NCBI RefSeq assembly: GCF_003014595.1
Contig: NZ_PYGK01000003.1
Span: forward strand, 372,001 to 436,000
Length of the DNA: 64,000 nt
Source of the DNA: Chitinophaga ginsengisoli
Lineage (GTDB): Bacteria; Bacteroidota; Bacteroidia; Chitinophagales; Chitinophagaceae
Direction: 5' to 3'
The notes beneath the pieces were generated by a model that saw only the letters and a list, made by a program, of their open reading frames with translations, was not told the DNA's origin and did not search any database. The position numbers and the translations under genes are program-made. Of this stretch, positions 17,581-24,552 are shown piece after piece (position 1 is the first letter of the stretch; each line of letters begins with the position of its first letter).

Positions 17581-18428
17581 TTAAAGAATGGATGCAAAAA
17601 TATAAGCCACAAAATAAGATTGAGGCGGAGGCCGCATTACGGGAAATAATGCAGGAAGTTGCCCTTGCAGGCTTACAGAGAACTGGATTTTTTGAAAAAG
17701 CGGCTTTCTACGGAGGTACTGCTTTAAGGATATTTTATGGCCTGGACCGGTTTTCGGAAGATCTTGATTTTTCCATGCTGGAAGTTGATCCCAACTTTTC
17801 CCTGGAGCCATATTTTGAAGGTATTATTACCGAATTCAAAGCAATAGGGATGACCGTTAGTATTAAGGAAAAAAAGAAAGCTGCTTTATCAAACATAGAC
17901 TCTGCTTTTCTCAAATCCGAAACAGTATGGAAAGAGTTGGTATTGGATAATATCATTCCCCAGACAGGCATACAAGCTTCGCCAGGAATTAAAATCAAAC
18001 TTGAAGTGGATAGAGAGCCGCCTCTTGGATTTGAGACAGAAGAGAAACTACTACTACAACCATTTTCCTTTTATGTTAAATGCTTCACGTTGCCCAATCT
18101 TTTTGCCGGCAAAATGCATGCATTGCTTTTCCGCAACTGGAAGCAAAGAGTAAAGGGAAGAGATTGGTATGATCTGGAATGGTATATTAAAAAAGGAGTG
18201 CCACTGGACTTGCATCATTTTTTACTCCGTGCGCAGGATACTGGCAACTGGACGGAGGACACTATTTCCCAAACCCAGGTGATCAAGCTCTTAAACGATA
18301 AAATTGATGCCGTTTCTTTTGATGGTATCCGGGAGGATATTATAAGATTTATACCTGACGAATCCATCCTCGATATCTGGAGTCCAGCATATTTCAGGGA
18401 CCTGATAGACAAACTGAAATTCAAATAA
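17577..18428 (+). CDS. AbiEii/AbiGii nucleotidyltransferase toxin
   Basis: 283 residues. The nucleotidyltransferase signature is intact: FYGGTALRIFYGLDRFSEDL then DFSML (about 45-68), with the GG[ST]xLR and DxD pair, and a downstream KxxR/GRDWYDLEWY motif (near 198-206) characteristic of AbiEii. DUF1814 toxins transfer nucleotides to target RNA or protein and block growth when freed from antitoxin. It overlaps the antitoxin by 4 bp. The catalytic residues appear complete, so the toxin is probably active. Confidence 0.92.
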   Translation: MIKEWMQKYKPQNKIEAEAALREIMQEVALAGLQRTGFFEKAAFYGGTALRIFYGLDRFSEDLDFSMLEVDPNFSLEPYFEGIITEFKAIGMTVSIKEKKKAALSNIDSAFLKSETVWKELVLDNIIPQTGIQASPGIKIKLEVDREPPLGFETEEKLLLQPFSFYVKCFTLPNLFAGKMHALLFRNWKQRVKGRDWYDLEWYIKKGVPLDLHHFLLRAQDTGNWTEDTISQTQVIKLLNDKIDAVSFDGIREDIIRFIPDESILDIWSPAYFRDLIDKLKFK

Positions 18429-18562
18429 TCTTTTCTGATAGTCATTTATTCCCCTCCTCTAACCGCTTATACCCTCAAAACCTCATTTTATGCCATTTCC
18501 TCCCTCCGGGGAGCTTGCCGCGGCTACCTTTACTGCATCATCACCGTTTAAAAAGAGAGGCT

Positions 18563-19438
18563 ATGGTAAAGGCGATAAAGACGGCAGCATTGAAATACGC
18601 ACAATTCATTCATGCCGCTTACCAGGTCAGTGAGCAGAGTCCATTACAGGAACAGTATCCGGTTTTCCCTGCGGGTTATACACTGGTGTATAACATCCAC
18701 ATGAAAGATCCCGGCAGGGGAAAGGGAGGATTGAAATATTGCGGATTTCTGGCAAAAAGTAATTTCTCTCCGGAGATGCCTACCACCTATGTGTTGGCAC
18801 TGACGGGCACGGACAATTACCTGGATTGGGCAGAGAAACTGGATATCCTGCCTTCACCCGGACCATTTGGTAATAACAGTGGTAATGTCGTATCCGGGTT
18901 CCTGGATATATACAATCATATGACCTTTTCCGATCCGGGGCAGTTGAAGCCCAAAGGATTGCTGAAATACATCAGGTACAGCATACGCTATACCGATATG
19001 CAGTCGGACGATGACGTACAGCCGATGGTCTGTACCGGTCATAGTCTTGGGGGCGCGATGGCAACATTATTTGCGGCGGGGGATGCTTATTCACTGTACC
19101 CCTGCCGCTCCTATACCTTTGGTTCCCCTTGTGTAGGTGATCCTGCTTTTGTTTCTTTTTATAACGCGTTAATCACCACCAGTGAGCGTTATTACAATCT
19201 GCCGGATCTTGTACCTACCATCCTGGATGCCTTTGGTTACGATCATGTGCACAGCGGTATTCCGCTCGATTCATTGGGAGATCCTGCACTCAGCTGGCTG
19301 CCCGATTGCACACATTCGCTCGGCACCTATATGTACATGCTGGGTGCTGGTCCATCAACGATGGACAGTAATTGCCTTATCACTGATATAGACGATGACG
19401 TCATGATAAAAAAATTGAGTTTTCGTAGAAGATATTAG
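18563..19438 (+). CDS. Lipase class 3 family protein
   Basis: 291 residues from the ATG at 18563, which follows a purine-rich AAAAGAGAGG. An upstream TTG frame is less likely. The nucleophile elbow is GHSLGGAMA with Ser161; the acid is probably Asp in LPDLVPTILD, and a His lies in DCTHSLGTY, the alpha/beta-hydrolase triad of fungal-type lipases. No signal peptide is evident, so it may be intracellular or exported by an unrecognised route. It hydrolyses acylglycerols or related esters. It is alone in its unit. Confidence 0.82.
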   Translation: MVKAIKTAALKYAQFIHAAYQVSEQSPLQEQYPVFPAGYTLVYNIHMKDPGRGKGGLKYCGFLAKSNFSPEMPTTYVLALTGTDNYLDWAEKLDILPSPGPFGNNSGNVVSGFLDIYNHMTFSDPGQLKPKGLLKYIRYSIRYTDMQSDDDVQPMVCTGHSLGGAMATLFAAGDAYSLYPCRSYTFGSPCVGDPAFVSFYNALITTSERYYNLPDLVPTILDAFGYDHVHSGIPLDSLGDPALSWLPDCTHSLGTYMYMLGAGPSTMDSNCLITDIDDDVMIKKLSFRRRY

Positions 19439-19526
19439 TACACTATGGTTATGTTAATCAGGAAGGAAAGCCGCTTCGTTTATACGAGGGGGCCTATCTT
19501 TTTTAGGGGGCTTATAAAAAGACAAA

Positions 19527-19553
19527 CCGCATCTCCTGTTGAAGAAGATGCGG
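19527..19553. terminator. Hairpin between lipase and AhpD-like genes
   Basis: CCGCATCT (19527-19534) pairs with AGATGCGG (19546-19553). T-rich sequence follows on the minus strand. It sits between convergent genes and could end transcription from the AhpD-like gene. Confidence 0.45.
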
Positions 19554-19660
19554 CAGGCCTCTGTTCTATATATTGAGAGAGAATTGAGCATATTAAAGCC
19601 CGCTGCGTTTCAGCCATGCGGCAAGGTGGACTGCATATCTGTCCCCTGGGGGCAAAGATA

Positions 19661-20194
19661 TTAAAGCGCCGGAGCAGCAGGGAAATCAACCGGCACATGT
19701 GTGATACCGTGCAGGTAGTTCGTGATCATTTTGTCGCCGATCAGTACTACTGTATCCACCAGGTTCTCGTTGGTATAACCAACAGCAAAGAACTGGTCTA
19801 CCGCTGCAGCATCGGGTTTGCTTCTGTTTTCCACAGCACTTTTTACGAGGCCGGCCAGTGCATCCAGTTTAGGATCAAAAGAGGCTCCACCTTTGCGGAT
19901 CTCTATGATCTGCTCATCCGTAAAACCGTTCAGTTTAGCGATATATGTGTGTGCAGCCAGACAGTAGTCACATTCATTTACCTGACTTACCACCAGATTT
20001 ACTACTTCTTTTTCTTTTGCCTTCAGAGAAGATTTACCGCTCTGTAATGCCAGGTAAGTACCCAGTGCATGCTCAGAGTGTGCCAGTGTAGCGTAGAGAT
20101 TTGGCACTTTACCGATTCCTTTTTTCAGATTGTCGAACAACACCTGGTTAGCGGGACTTACTTCTTCTCTTGTTGGTACATTAAACGTTTTCAT
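19661..20194 (-). CDS. AhpD-like carboxymuconolactone decarboxylase family protein
   Basis: 177 residues. The redox motif ECDYCLAAH gives Cys75, Cys78 and His82, the catalytic set of AhpD-type alkylhydroperoxidases. The rest is all-helical as in the CMD family, with a second partial repeat after 130. It probably reduces peroxides or takes part in thiol redox chemistry in the cytoplasm. Pirin is 118 bp upstream on the same strand and the two may be co-transcribed. Confidence 0.9.
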   Translation of the reverse strand: MKTFNVPTREEVSPANQVLFDNLKKGIGKVPNLYATLAHSEHALGTYLALQSGKSSLKAKEKEVVNLVVSQVNECDYCLAAHTYIAKLNGFTDEQIIEIRKGGASFDPKLDALAGLVKSAVENRSKPDAAAVDQFFAVGYTNENLVDTVVLIGDKMITNYLHGITHVPVDFPAAPAL

Positions 20195-20312
20195 TTTATA
20201 AAGGTTTGATCTGATTTATTCGTCGTTATTGACGATGTAAAATTGCATCAAATCAATGCCTTAGAAAATGGACATACTTCCCAAAGAATTGTACTTTTTT
20301 CCCCTGAAGTGC

Positions 20313-21188
20313 TCAGATCTTATCCTGATAGGTAATGGAGCCATATTTCCCATCAAAAAAGTCCTTGTAGGCGTCGGCTATTTCTCCCCTGTTATTCATC
20401 ACAAAGGGGCCTTCGGTGATGAAAGGCTCGTTCTGGGTGGCGCCACCGAACAGCAGGACGTCTACCGCGCAGGTTTCTTCGTTGCGAAAAACGATCTCAT
20501 CTCCGCCGAAATCAAATACGGAAAGACGGGAAGAGCCTTGTTTCTGACCGTTTACGATAGCTTCGCCGGCAGGCACAAACACGGCATATTCATAGCGTTT
20601 CTCCACCGGCATTGTGTATTCAGCGCCTGGGTACAGGCGCAGGTGACAGATAAAGTGGTTATTATATACAGGAACAGGGGATGTATCATTCCCGATATGT
20701 CCAATCAGGACTTTGACGGTTCCTGCATCCTCCGGCAGGGTAATGTCGGGAAAGTCGGATGCATCCAGGAACATATATACAGGTGTCTCCCCTTTAATGG
20801 CGGCAGGTAGATTGATCCACCACTGAATGGCATGTAAGGAACGCCCCGGGGTTGTATTGCGGGGTATTTCTTCATGGAGGATGCCTTTACCTGACATCAA
20901 CCAGTGGGCGCCGCCTGCTTTAGCGATGGCACGGTTGCCATAGCTGTCTGCATACTCCATTTCCCCATCCAGGATGTAACTGAAGGTCGCTACACCTCTG
21001 TGAGGATGCGCGTGTTTTCCGGCTTCTGAGGGCACTTCACCTTGTATGCTACTGACGGGGCAAATCTGGTCTATTAATACAAAAGGGCCTATTGCGTGAA
21101 CATACCGGTTAGGGACCAGGTGATTGATCAACAGCGCGCCCACCTTTGCATTTCTACCTTCCAGGGTAGCCAACAATGCTTTTTCCAT
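20313..21188 (-). CDS. Pirin family protein (bicupin)
   Basis: 291 residues. The N-terminal cupin holds the metal ligands His61 and His63 (HPHRG) with further His/Glu in AHWLMSGKGILHEE; the C-terminal cupin is the usual degenerate half. Pirins are iron-binding proteins, some with quercetinase activity, others redox sensors. It has a perfect TATCTTTG -7 element at 21307-21314. Probably linked with the AhpD-like gene in an oxidative-stress unit. Confidence 0.9.
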   Translation of the reverse strand: MEKALLATLEGRNAKVGALLINHLVPNRYVHAIGPFVLIDQICPVSSIQGEVPSEAGKHAHPHRGVATFSYILDGEMEYADSYGNRAIAKAGGAHWLMSGKGILHEEIPRNTTPGRSLHAIQWWINLPAAIKGETPVYMFLDASDFPDITLPEDAGTVKVLIGHIGNDTSPVPVYNNHFICHLRLYPGAEYTMPVEKRYEYAVFVPAGEAIVNGQKQGSSRLSVFDFGGDEIVFRNEETCAVDVLLFGGATQNEPFITEGPFVMNNRGEIADAYKDFFDGKYGSITYQDKI

Positions 21189-21306
21189 TTACGTTACTTT
21201 TTAGCTTCACTCAGGACTCAATATACCCGACAAAAGGGCTGGCTACCAAGGGGCTCGCCAACGGATAGTTTTCACAATTCGATGCCTGTGGGTCTGGCTG
21301 TTTAAA

Positions 21307-21314
21307 CAAAGATA
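21307..21314 (-). promoter_or_regulatory. -7 element upstream of pirin
   Basis: Minus-strand TATCTTTG fits TAnnTTTG exactly, giving a leader of about 110 nt before the ATG at 21188. The -33 box is weak. Confidence 0.4.
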
Positions 21315-21418
21315 ACCATATACTTATCTATCCTGAATGACATTTGCCGAAAAATAGACTTGACTTTTATCAACCACTTTTTGAAGAATTTTTAAACTTT
21401 CTGAAAGAAATTTTATCC

Positions 21419-21454
21419 TGCGCAAAAAGAGTGCGCATGTGCGTTTCAACTTTG
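21419..21454 (+). promoter_or_regulatory. Candidate control region of the Ro gene
   Basis: Two TGCGCA hexamers at 21419-21424 and 21432-21437 (13-bp spacing) lie just upstream of CAACTTTG at 21447-21454, one mismatch from the TAnnTTTG -7 element. No good -33 box is seen, so the promoter may depend on an activator binding the hexamers. Inference only. Confidence 0.3.
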
Positions 21455-21479
21455 TATCATCAAACAAACAAAAACGGTC

Positions 21480-23006
21480 ATGAGATTCAATTTTTTAAAA
21501 ACTACCACACCGGTCACTAACCACGAAGGAACAAAGGCCTACAAGCTGACGCCAGCAATGGAGTTGTACAGTGCTGTAGTTACGGCTTCTCTGCAGGACC
21601 AGTTTTATGAGAAAACCACAGACAAACTGGAACGACTTCGCTCCCTGATCGCTAAGAATGATCCAGGATTCGTAGCCAGACTCGCTGTGTATACCCGTGA
21701 AAAGATGTACCTGCGTTCCGTACCATTAGTACTGGCAGTAGAACTGGCCCGGACACATAAAGGTGACAACCTGGTAAGCCGGATGACCGGTCGTATCGTA
21801 CAGCGTGCAGATGAGATCACAGAATTGCTGGCATATTATGCACTCGCCAACAACAGGAAAGAAGTAAAACAACTGAATAACCTGAGCAAGCAGCTACAGA
21901 AAGGACTGGCTATTTCCTTCAATAAATTTGATGAATACCAGTTTGCAAAATATAACCGGAAAGCAGCGGTGACATTGAGAGATGCACTGTTCGTCGTACA
22001 CCCGAAAGCGAAAGATGAATCGCAGCAGGCGCTATTCAATAAGATCGTACAAGACGATCTGCAAACACCTTATACCTGGGAGACAGAACTGTCTGCAGCA
22101 GGACAGGTAACATACGACTCAGACAAGAAGAAAGCCATGGCTTTCAAGAAAGTATGGGAAGAACTGATCGACAGCAATAAGCTGGGTTATATGGCCACTT
22201 TACGTAACCTGCGTAATATGCTGGATTATGATGTCAGCACGGAGCACCTGCAAAAGGTATGTGCTACACTGTCTGACAGGGAAGCGGTACTGAAATCTAA
22301 ACAATTGCCTTTCCGTTATCTGTCTGCCTACAGAGAGCTGAAGAACATCGATCATGGTATGATCGTCAGCATCAAGCGTGCACTGGAAAAGGCACTGCAG
22401 ACATCTGTAGAACACCTGAAAGGATTCGATGCGAAGACCCGTGTAGTAATAGCATGCGACGTATCTGGTTCCATGCAGAAGACGATCTCACCAAAGAGTA
22501 AAGTCATGCTGTATGATATAGGATTGCTGTTGGGAATGTTGTTACAGCACAAATGTGAGTATGTGATTGCCGGTATGTTCGGTGATACCTGGAAAAGGGT
22601 GAGCATGTCGCCAGACAACATTCTTGCTAACGTAGACGAGTTCTATCGCCGGGAAGGAGAAGTAGGATATGCAACGAATGGTTACCTGGTGCTTGACAAT
22701 CTTATCAAAAGGAAAGGTGTAGTGGAAAAGATCATGCTCTTCACAGACGGACAGCTGTGGGATAGCAATACCAACAATACCGCTGCAGGCAACACGATGT
22801 CAGCAAAGTGGGCGGAGTACAAAAGAATAGCTCCGAATGCGAAGCTGTATCTCTTTGACCTGGCAGGATATAAGTCTGTACCGCTGGATGTACGTCAGAA
22901 CGATGTATTCCTGATAGCGGGATGGAGTGATAAAATATTCGAGATAATGGATGCCATTGAAAAGGGTAGCGACGCTATCACAGAGATTGCCGGCCTTGCT
23001 TTATAG
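21480..23006 (+). CDS. rsr: Ro60/Rsr protein (TROVE plus vWA domain)
   Basis: 508 residues. The TROVE domain occupies about 15-310, a HEAT-like ring including TPAMELYSAVVTASLQDQFY and DPGFVARLAVYTREKMYLRS. The vWA domain follows at about 318-500 with an intact MIDAS: ACDVSGSMQ (Asp327-x-Ser-x-Ser) and FTDGQLWD (Asp423). Ro proteins bind misfolded RNA in the ring cavity and Y RNA on the outer surface. In Deinococcus a Y RNA tethers Rsr to polynucleotide phosphorylase for structured-RNA decay. The gene starts a unit that continues into four Y-RNA-like elements, strong support for the function. No rtcA/rtcB genes adjoin it. Confidence 0.95.
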   Translation: MRFNFLKTTTPVTNHEGTKAYKLTPAMELYSAVVTASLQDQFYEKTTDKLERLRSLIAKNDPGFVARLAVYTREKMYLRSVPLVLAVELARTHKGDNLVSRMTGRIVQRADEITELLAYYALANNRKEVKQLNNLSKQLQKGLAISFNKFDEYQFAKYNRKAAVTLRDALFVVHPKAKDESQQALFNKIVQDDLQTPYTWETELSAAGQVTYDSDKKKAMAFKKVWEELIDSNKLGYMATLRNLRNMLDYDVSTEHLQKVCATLSDREAVLKSKQLPFRYLSAYRELKNIDHGMIVSIKRALEKALQTSVEHLKGFDAKTRVVIACDVSGSMQKTISPKSKVMLYDIGLLLGMLLQHKCEYVIAGMFGDTWKRVSMSPDNILANVDEFYRREGEVGYATNGYLVLDNLIKRKGVVEKIMLFTDGQLWDSNTNNTAAGNTMSAKWAEYKRIAPNAKLYLFDLAGYKSVPLDVRQNDVFLIAGWSDKIFEIMDAIEKGSDAITEIAGLAL

Positions 23007-23032
23007 CAGTTCATTTTTTGTTACCTCATAAA

Positions 23033-23059
23033 AACATCCCTCCAAAAGGGAGGGATGTT
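23033..23059 (+). terminator. Hairpin between rsr and the first Y RNA
   Basis: An 11-bp perfect stem (23033-23043 with 23049-23059), 27 nt after the rsr stop codon. No T run follows (GGGAAAAAAA instead), so it more likely caps the rsr mRNA 3' end after processing than stops transcription. Confidence 0.5.
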
Positions 23060-23067
23060 CGGGAAAA

Positions 23068-23210
23068 AAAGCAGGTGTCGTTGCGTAAGCATTACTTCGT
23101 AAGGGTTCCGGGGGTCGGGGGTTCAAGTCCCTCTCTGTCGTAAGACAGGTAGCGCAGTTGGATAGCGCACCGGGTTAGAATCATATGTTTACCATTTATT
23201 ACCCTGCTTT
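23068..23210 (+). ncRNA. Y RNA-like element 1, with permuted tRNA-like module
   Basis: About 143 nt. The closing stem is AAAGCAGG (23068-23075) with CCTGCTTT (23203-23210). Next come the shared GTGTCGT strand facing TTACC, stem 2 GTAAGCAT (23085-23092) with ATGTTTAC (23185-23192), and the invariant TTACTTCGT (23092-23100). Inside is a permuted tRNA fold: CCGG (23108-23111) pairs with CCGG (23170-23173) as the anticodon stem; T arm 23117-23133 with loop TTCAAGT; acceptor CTGTC (23135-23139) with GACAG (23144-23148) capped by GTAA; D arm GCGC (23152-23155) with GCGC (23165-23168) and a GG-containing loop. Expected role: tether between Ro and an effector. Confidence 0.85.
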
Positions 23211-23224
23211 ATTCTTACATTCTT

Positions 23225-23327
23225 CAGAATGGGTGTCGTTAGGAAAGTGTTACTTCGTCACTCCAAATGCCGCTGATAAGTTCCGTGCTACGGACTATCA
23301 TTCACTTCCGTCCATTACCCCATTCTG
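23225..23327 (+). ncRNA. Y RNA-like element 2, hairpin module
   Basis: About 103 nt. The closing stem is CAGAATGGG (23225-23233) with CCCATTCTG (23319-23327), 9 perfect pairs, followed by a T-rich tract. Stem 2 is GGAAAGTG (23242-23249) with CACTTCC (23303-23309), one bulged A. TTACTTCGT is at 23250-23258. The interior has no tRNA features. Instead there is an imperfect hairpin at 23274-23300 (AGT[T]CCGT with ACGGACT, extended by TGAT with ATCA). The same Ro-binding scaffold is kept with a different distal end. Confidence 0.8.
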
Positions 23328-23349
23328 ATTTTTGTTTTAAACTTCTTGT

Positions 23350-23420
23350 AGGACAGGTGTCGTAAGGAAAGCGTTACTTCGTTTAGGGAAAAAAACGCTT
23401 CCGGGTTGTTACCCTGCTCT
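23350..23420 (+). ncRNA. Y RNA-like element 3, minimal
   Basis: About 71 nt, the shortest copy. The closing stem AGGACAGG (23350-23357) pairs with CCTGCTCT (23413-23420) with one mismatch and one wobble. Stem 2 is GGAAAGCG (23366-23373) with CGCTTCC (23396-23402), one bulged A. TTACTTCGT is at 23374-23382. Only about 13 nt, A-rich, remain as the loop, so this copy is essentially the Ro-binding stem without an effector module. Confidence 0.75.
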
Positions 23421-23426
23421 TACTTT

Positions 23427-23557
23427 AACAGGTGTCGTAAGACAGCGTTACTTCGTTCCAAATCTGCATACGGGGGTTCGATTCCCTCTCCGTGGCAACG
23501 CGGATGGCTGAGATGGTTAAGCACAGATGTAAGTCGCTTCTGGTTTGTTACCCTGTT
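23427..23557 (+). ncRNA. Y RNA-like element 4, with permuted tRNA-like module
   Basis: About 131 nt. Closing stem AACAGG (23427-23432) with CCTGTT (23552-23557); stem 2 AGCG (23444-23447) with CGCT (23535-23538); TTACTTCGT at 23448-23456. The tRNA-like part: anticodon stem ATCTG (23462-23466) with CAGAT (23524-23528); 5-nt variable loop; T arm 23472-23488 with loop TTCGATT; acceptor CCGTG (23490-23494) with CGCGG (23499-23503) closed by a GCAA tetraloop; D arm GCT (23507-23509) with AGC (23520-23522), a Leu/Ser-tRNA-like D loop. A strong terminator follows, ending the locus. Confidence 0.85.
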
Positions 23558-23569
23558 TTCACAATGCTA

Positions 23570-23606
23570 AACGCCTGTAGAACTGATATTCTACAGGCGT
23601 TTTTTT
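23570..23606 (+). terminator. Strong terminator ending the rsr-Y RNA unit
   Basis: A 13-bp perfect stem (23570-23582 with 23589-23601), a 6-nt loop and a run of seven T residues. It is the first textbook terminator after rsr, implying that rsr and the four RNAs form one transcription unit. Confidence 0.9.
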
Positions 23607-23915
23607 ATTTCCTCTCCCCCCCTATTTATCCACATTTTTCACTACGCATGACCAGTGCGTAACGCGTGACTATCTTTGATTTATCAAACGATGATACAGA
23701 AAAACCTGCCATTGTTTGTTAATATAAACCCCAAAAACTCATGATTATACCCCTGACCATTTAACCATTAGTTTGAACCCCAATCCTGCACTACTGCAAT
23801 CACAGTCATCTAAGTTTCAAGATGGTGGCCAATGCGGCCGGGAGCCTTCCTGTCCTCATTGGCCACGGTGCGGGTTGTTTACCGGAAATCATTATTACAT
23901 CAATTTTCATATACT

Positions 23916-24428
23916 ATGCTAAAATCAAAGATCGATCAGTCGTTCAGCACTATTCTTAATCTTGGCGCCCCAGGGTATTTGTCAAGAAGCGGGCAGGTGT
24001 CGTCCGGAGGATTTATCACCACTGTTGCCACACTGGATAACAGAGAATTAAAGAAATCAGACGGTGTCATTCAGCTGTCAGCATTTGGAAAGATCTACGG
24101 CGTCGATCCGCAGTCAACACATCCCAACGACCTGGTCATTGTATTTGGTGATGAAAGAGACCTGCATGAGGAATTTGTGCTATTCAACCAGCCACTTCCT
24201 CCGCAGGACCTCACATACAAGGTAGATATCCAATTCAGCCTCTGGGGTGATGCCTATTACGGCACTTGTACTGTCAACTTCGACACGGGCGCATCCTTCA
24301 TGAAACCCTTTTTTATCCCTAACTGCGGAGGAAATAATTTTACCGCGATCCGGCTAAAAACCACAAAGCTGTCTAACAGCGATGTGCAGACCACGCTGGA
24401 CGGATTTAATTACCTGCTCCTCCAATAA
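23916..24428 (+). CDS. Uncharacterised soluble protein
   Basis: 170 residues from the ATG at 23916 (MLKSKIDQSFSTILNLG). An upstream in-frame start at 23832 would add 28 residues of low-quality sequence. No signal peptide, membrane span or recognised motif is present. It looks mostly beta, with alternating hydrophobics and short Gly/Asp turns (VIQLSAFGKIYGVDPQ, LVIVFGDERDLHEEF). It sits beyond the rsr-Y RNA terminator, about 310 bp downstream, so a link with Ro is only positional. I do not recognise the family. Confidence 0.65.
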   Translation: MLKSKIDQSFSTILNLGAPGYLSRSGQVSSGGFITTVATLDNRELKKSDGVIQLSAFGKIYGVDPQSTHPNDLVIVFGDERDLHEEFVLFNQPLPPQDLTYKVDIQFSLWGDAYYGTCTVNFDTGASFMKPFFIPNCGGNNFTAIRLKTTKLSNSDVQTTLDGFNYLLLQ

Positions 24429-24450
24429 CACACCTCCCCGGGTGAATTAT

Positions 24451-24520
24451 AACGGCCTCACCTCTATCAATGCAAGCGGCAGGAAATCTGCTGCGATGCA
24501 CTGGTAGAAGTGAGGCCGTT
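24451..24520. repeat. 70-nt near-perfect inverted repeat
   Basis: The arms begin with AACGGCCTCAC (24451-24461) and its exact complement (24510-24520), and keep pairing inward (CTATCA with TGGTAG, TGCA with TGCA, GCGGCAG with CTGCTGC) to a GAAAT loop. It lies between the convergent 23916 and MFS genes. It may be a bidirectional terminator, but it is far longer than usual. Confidence 0.75.
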
Positions 24521-24552
24521 TGTGTGTGTAGCTTTGTCAGTATCTGCGCTTA

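Noticed and set aside
18490..18630. Short frame MPFPPSGELAATFTASS... at the lipase 5' end
   Set aside because: It ends after 46 codons and overlaps the lipase start in another frame; the lipase ATG at 18563 has a better upstream purine-rich site.
23117..23188. Possible ordinary tRNA gene in the region after rsr
   Set aside because: T arm, acceptor strand, D arm and anticodon strand are in the wrong order, and the acceptor stem is closed by a tetraloop, so no functional tRNA can be made from contiguous sequence; it is better read as a permuted module inside a Y RNA.
23640..23830. Possible extra Y RNA unit after the terminator
   Set aside because: Neither GTGTCGT nor TTACTTCGT is present and no closing stem can be formed.
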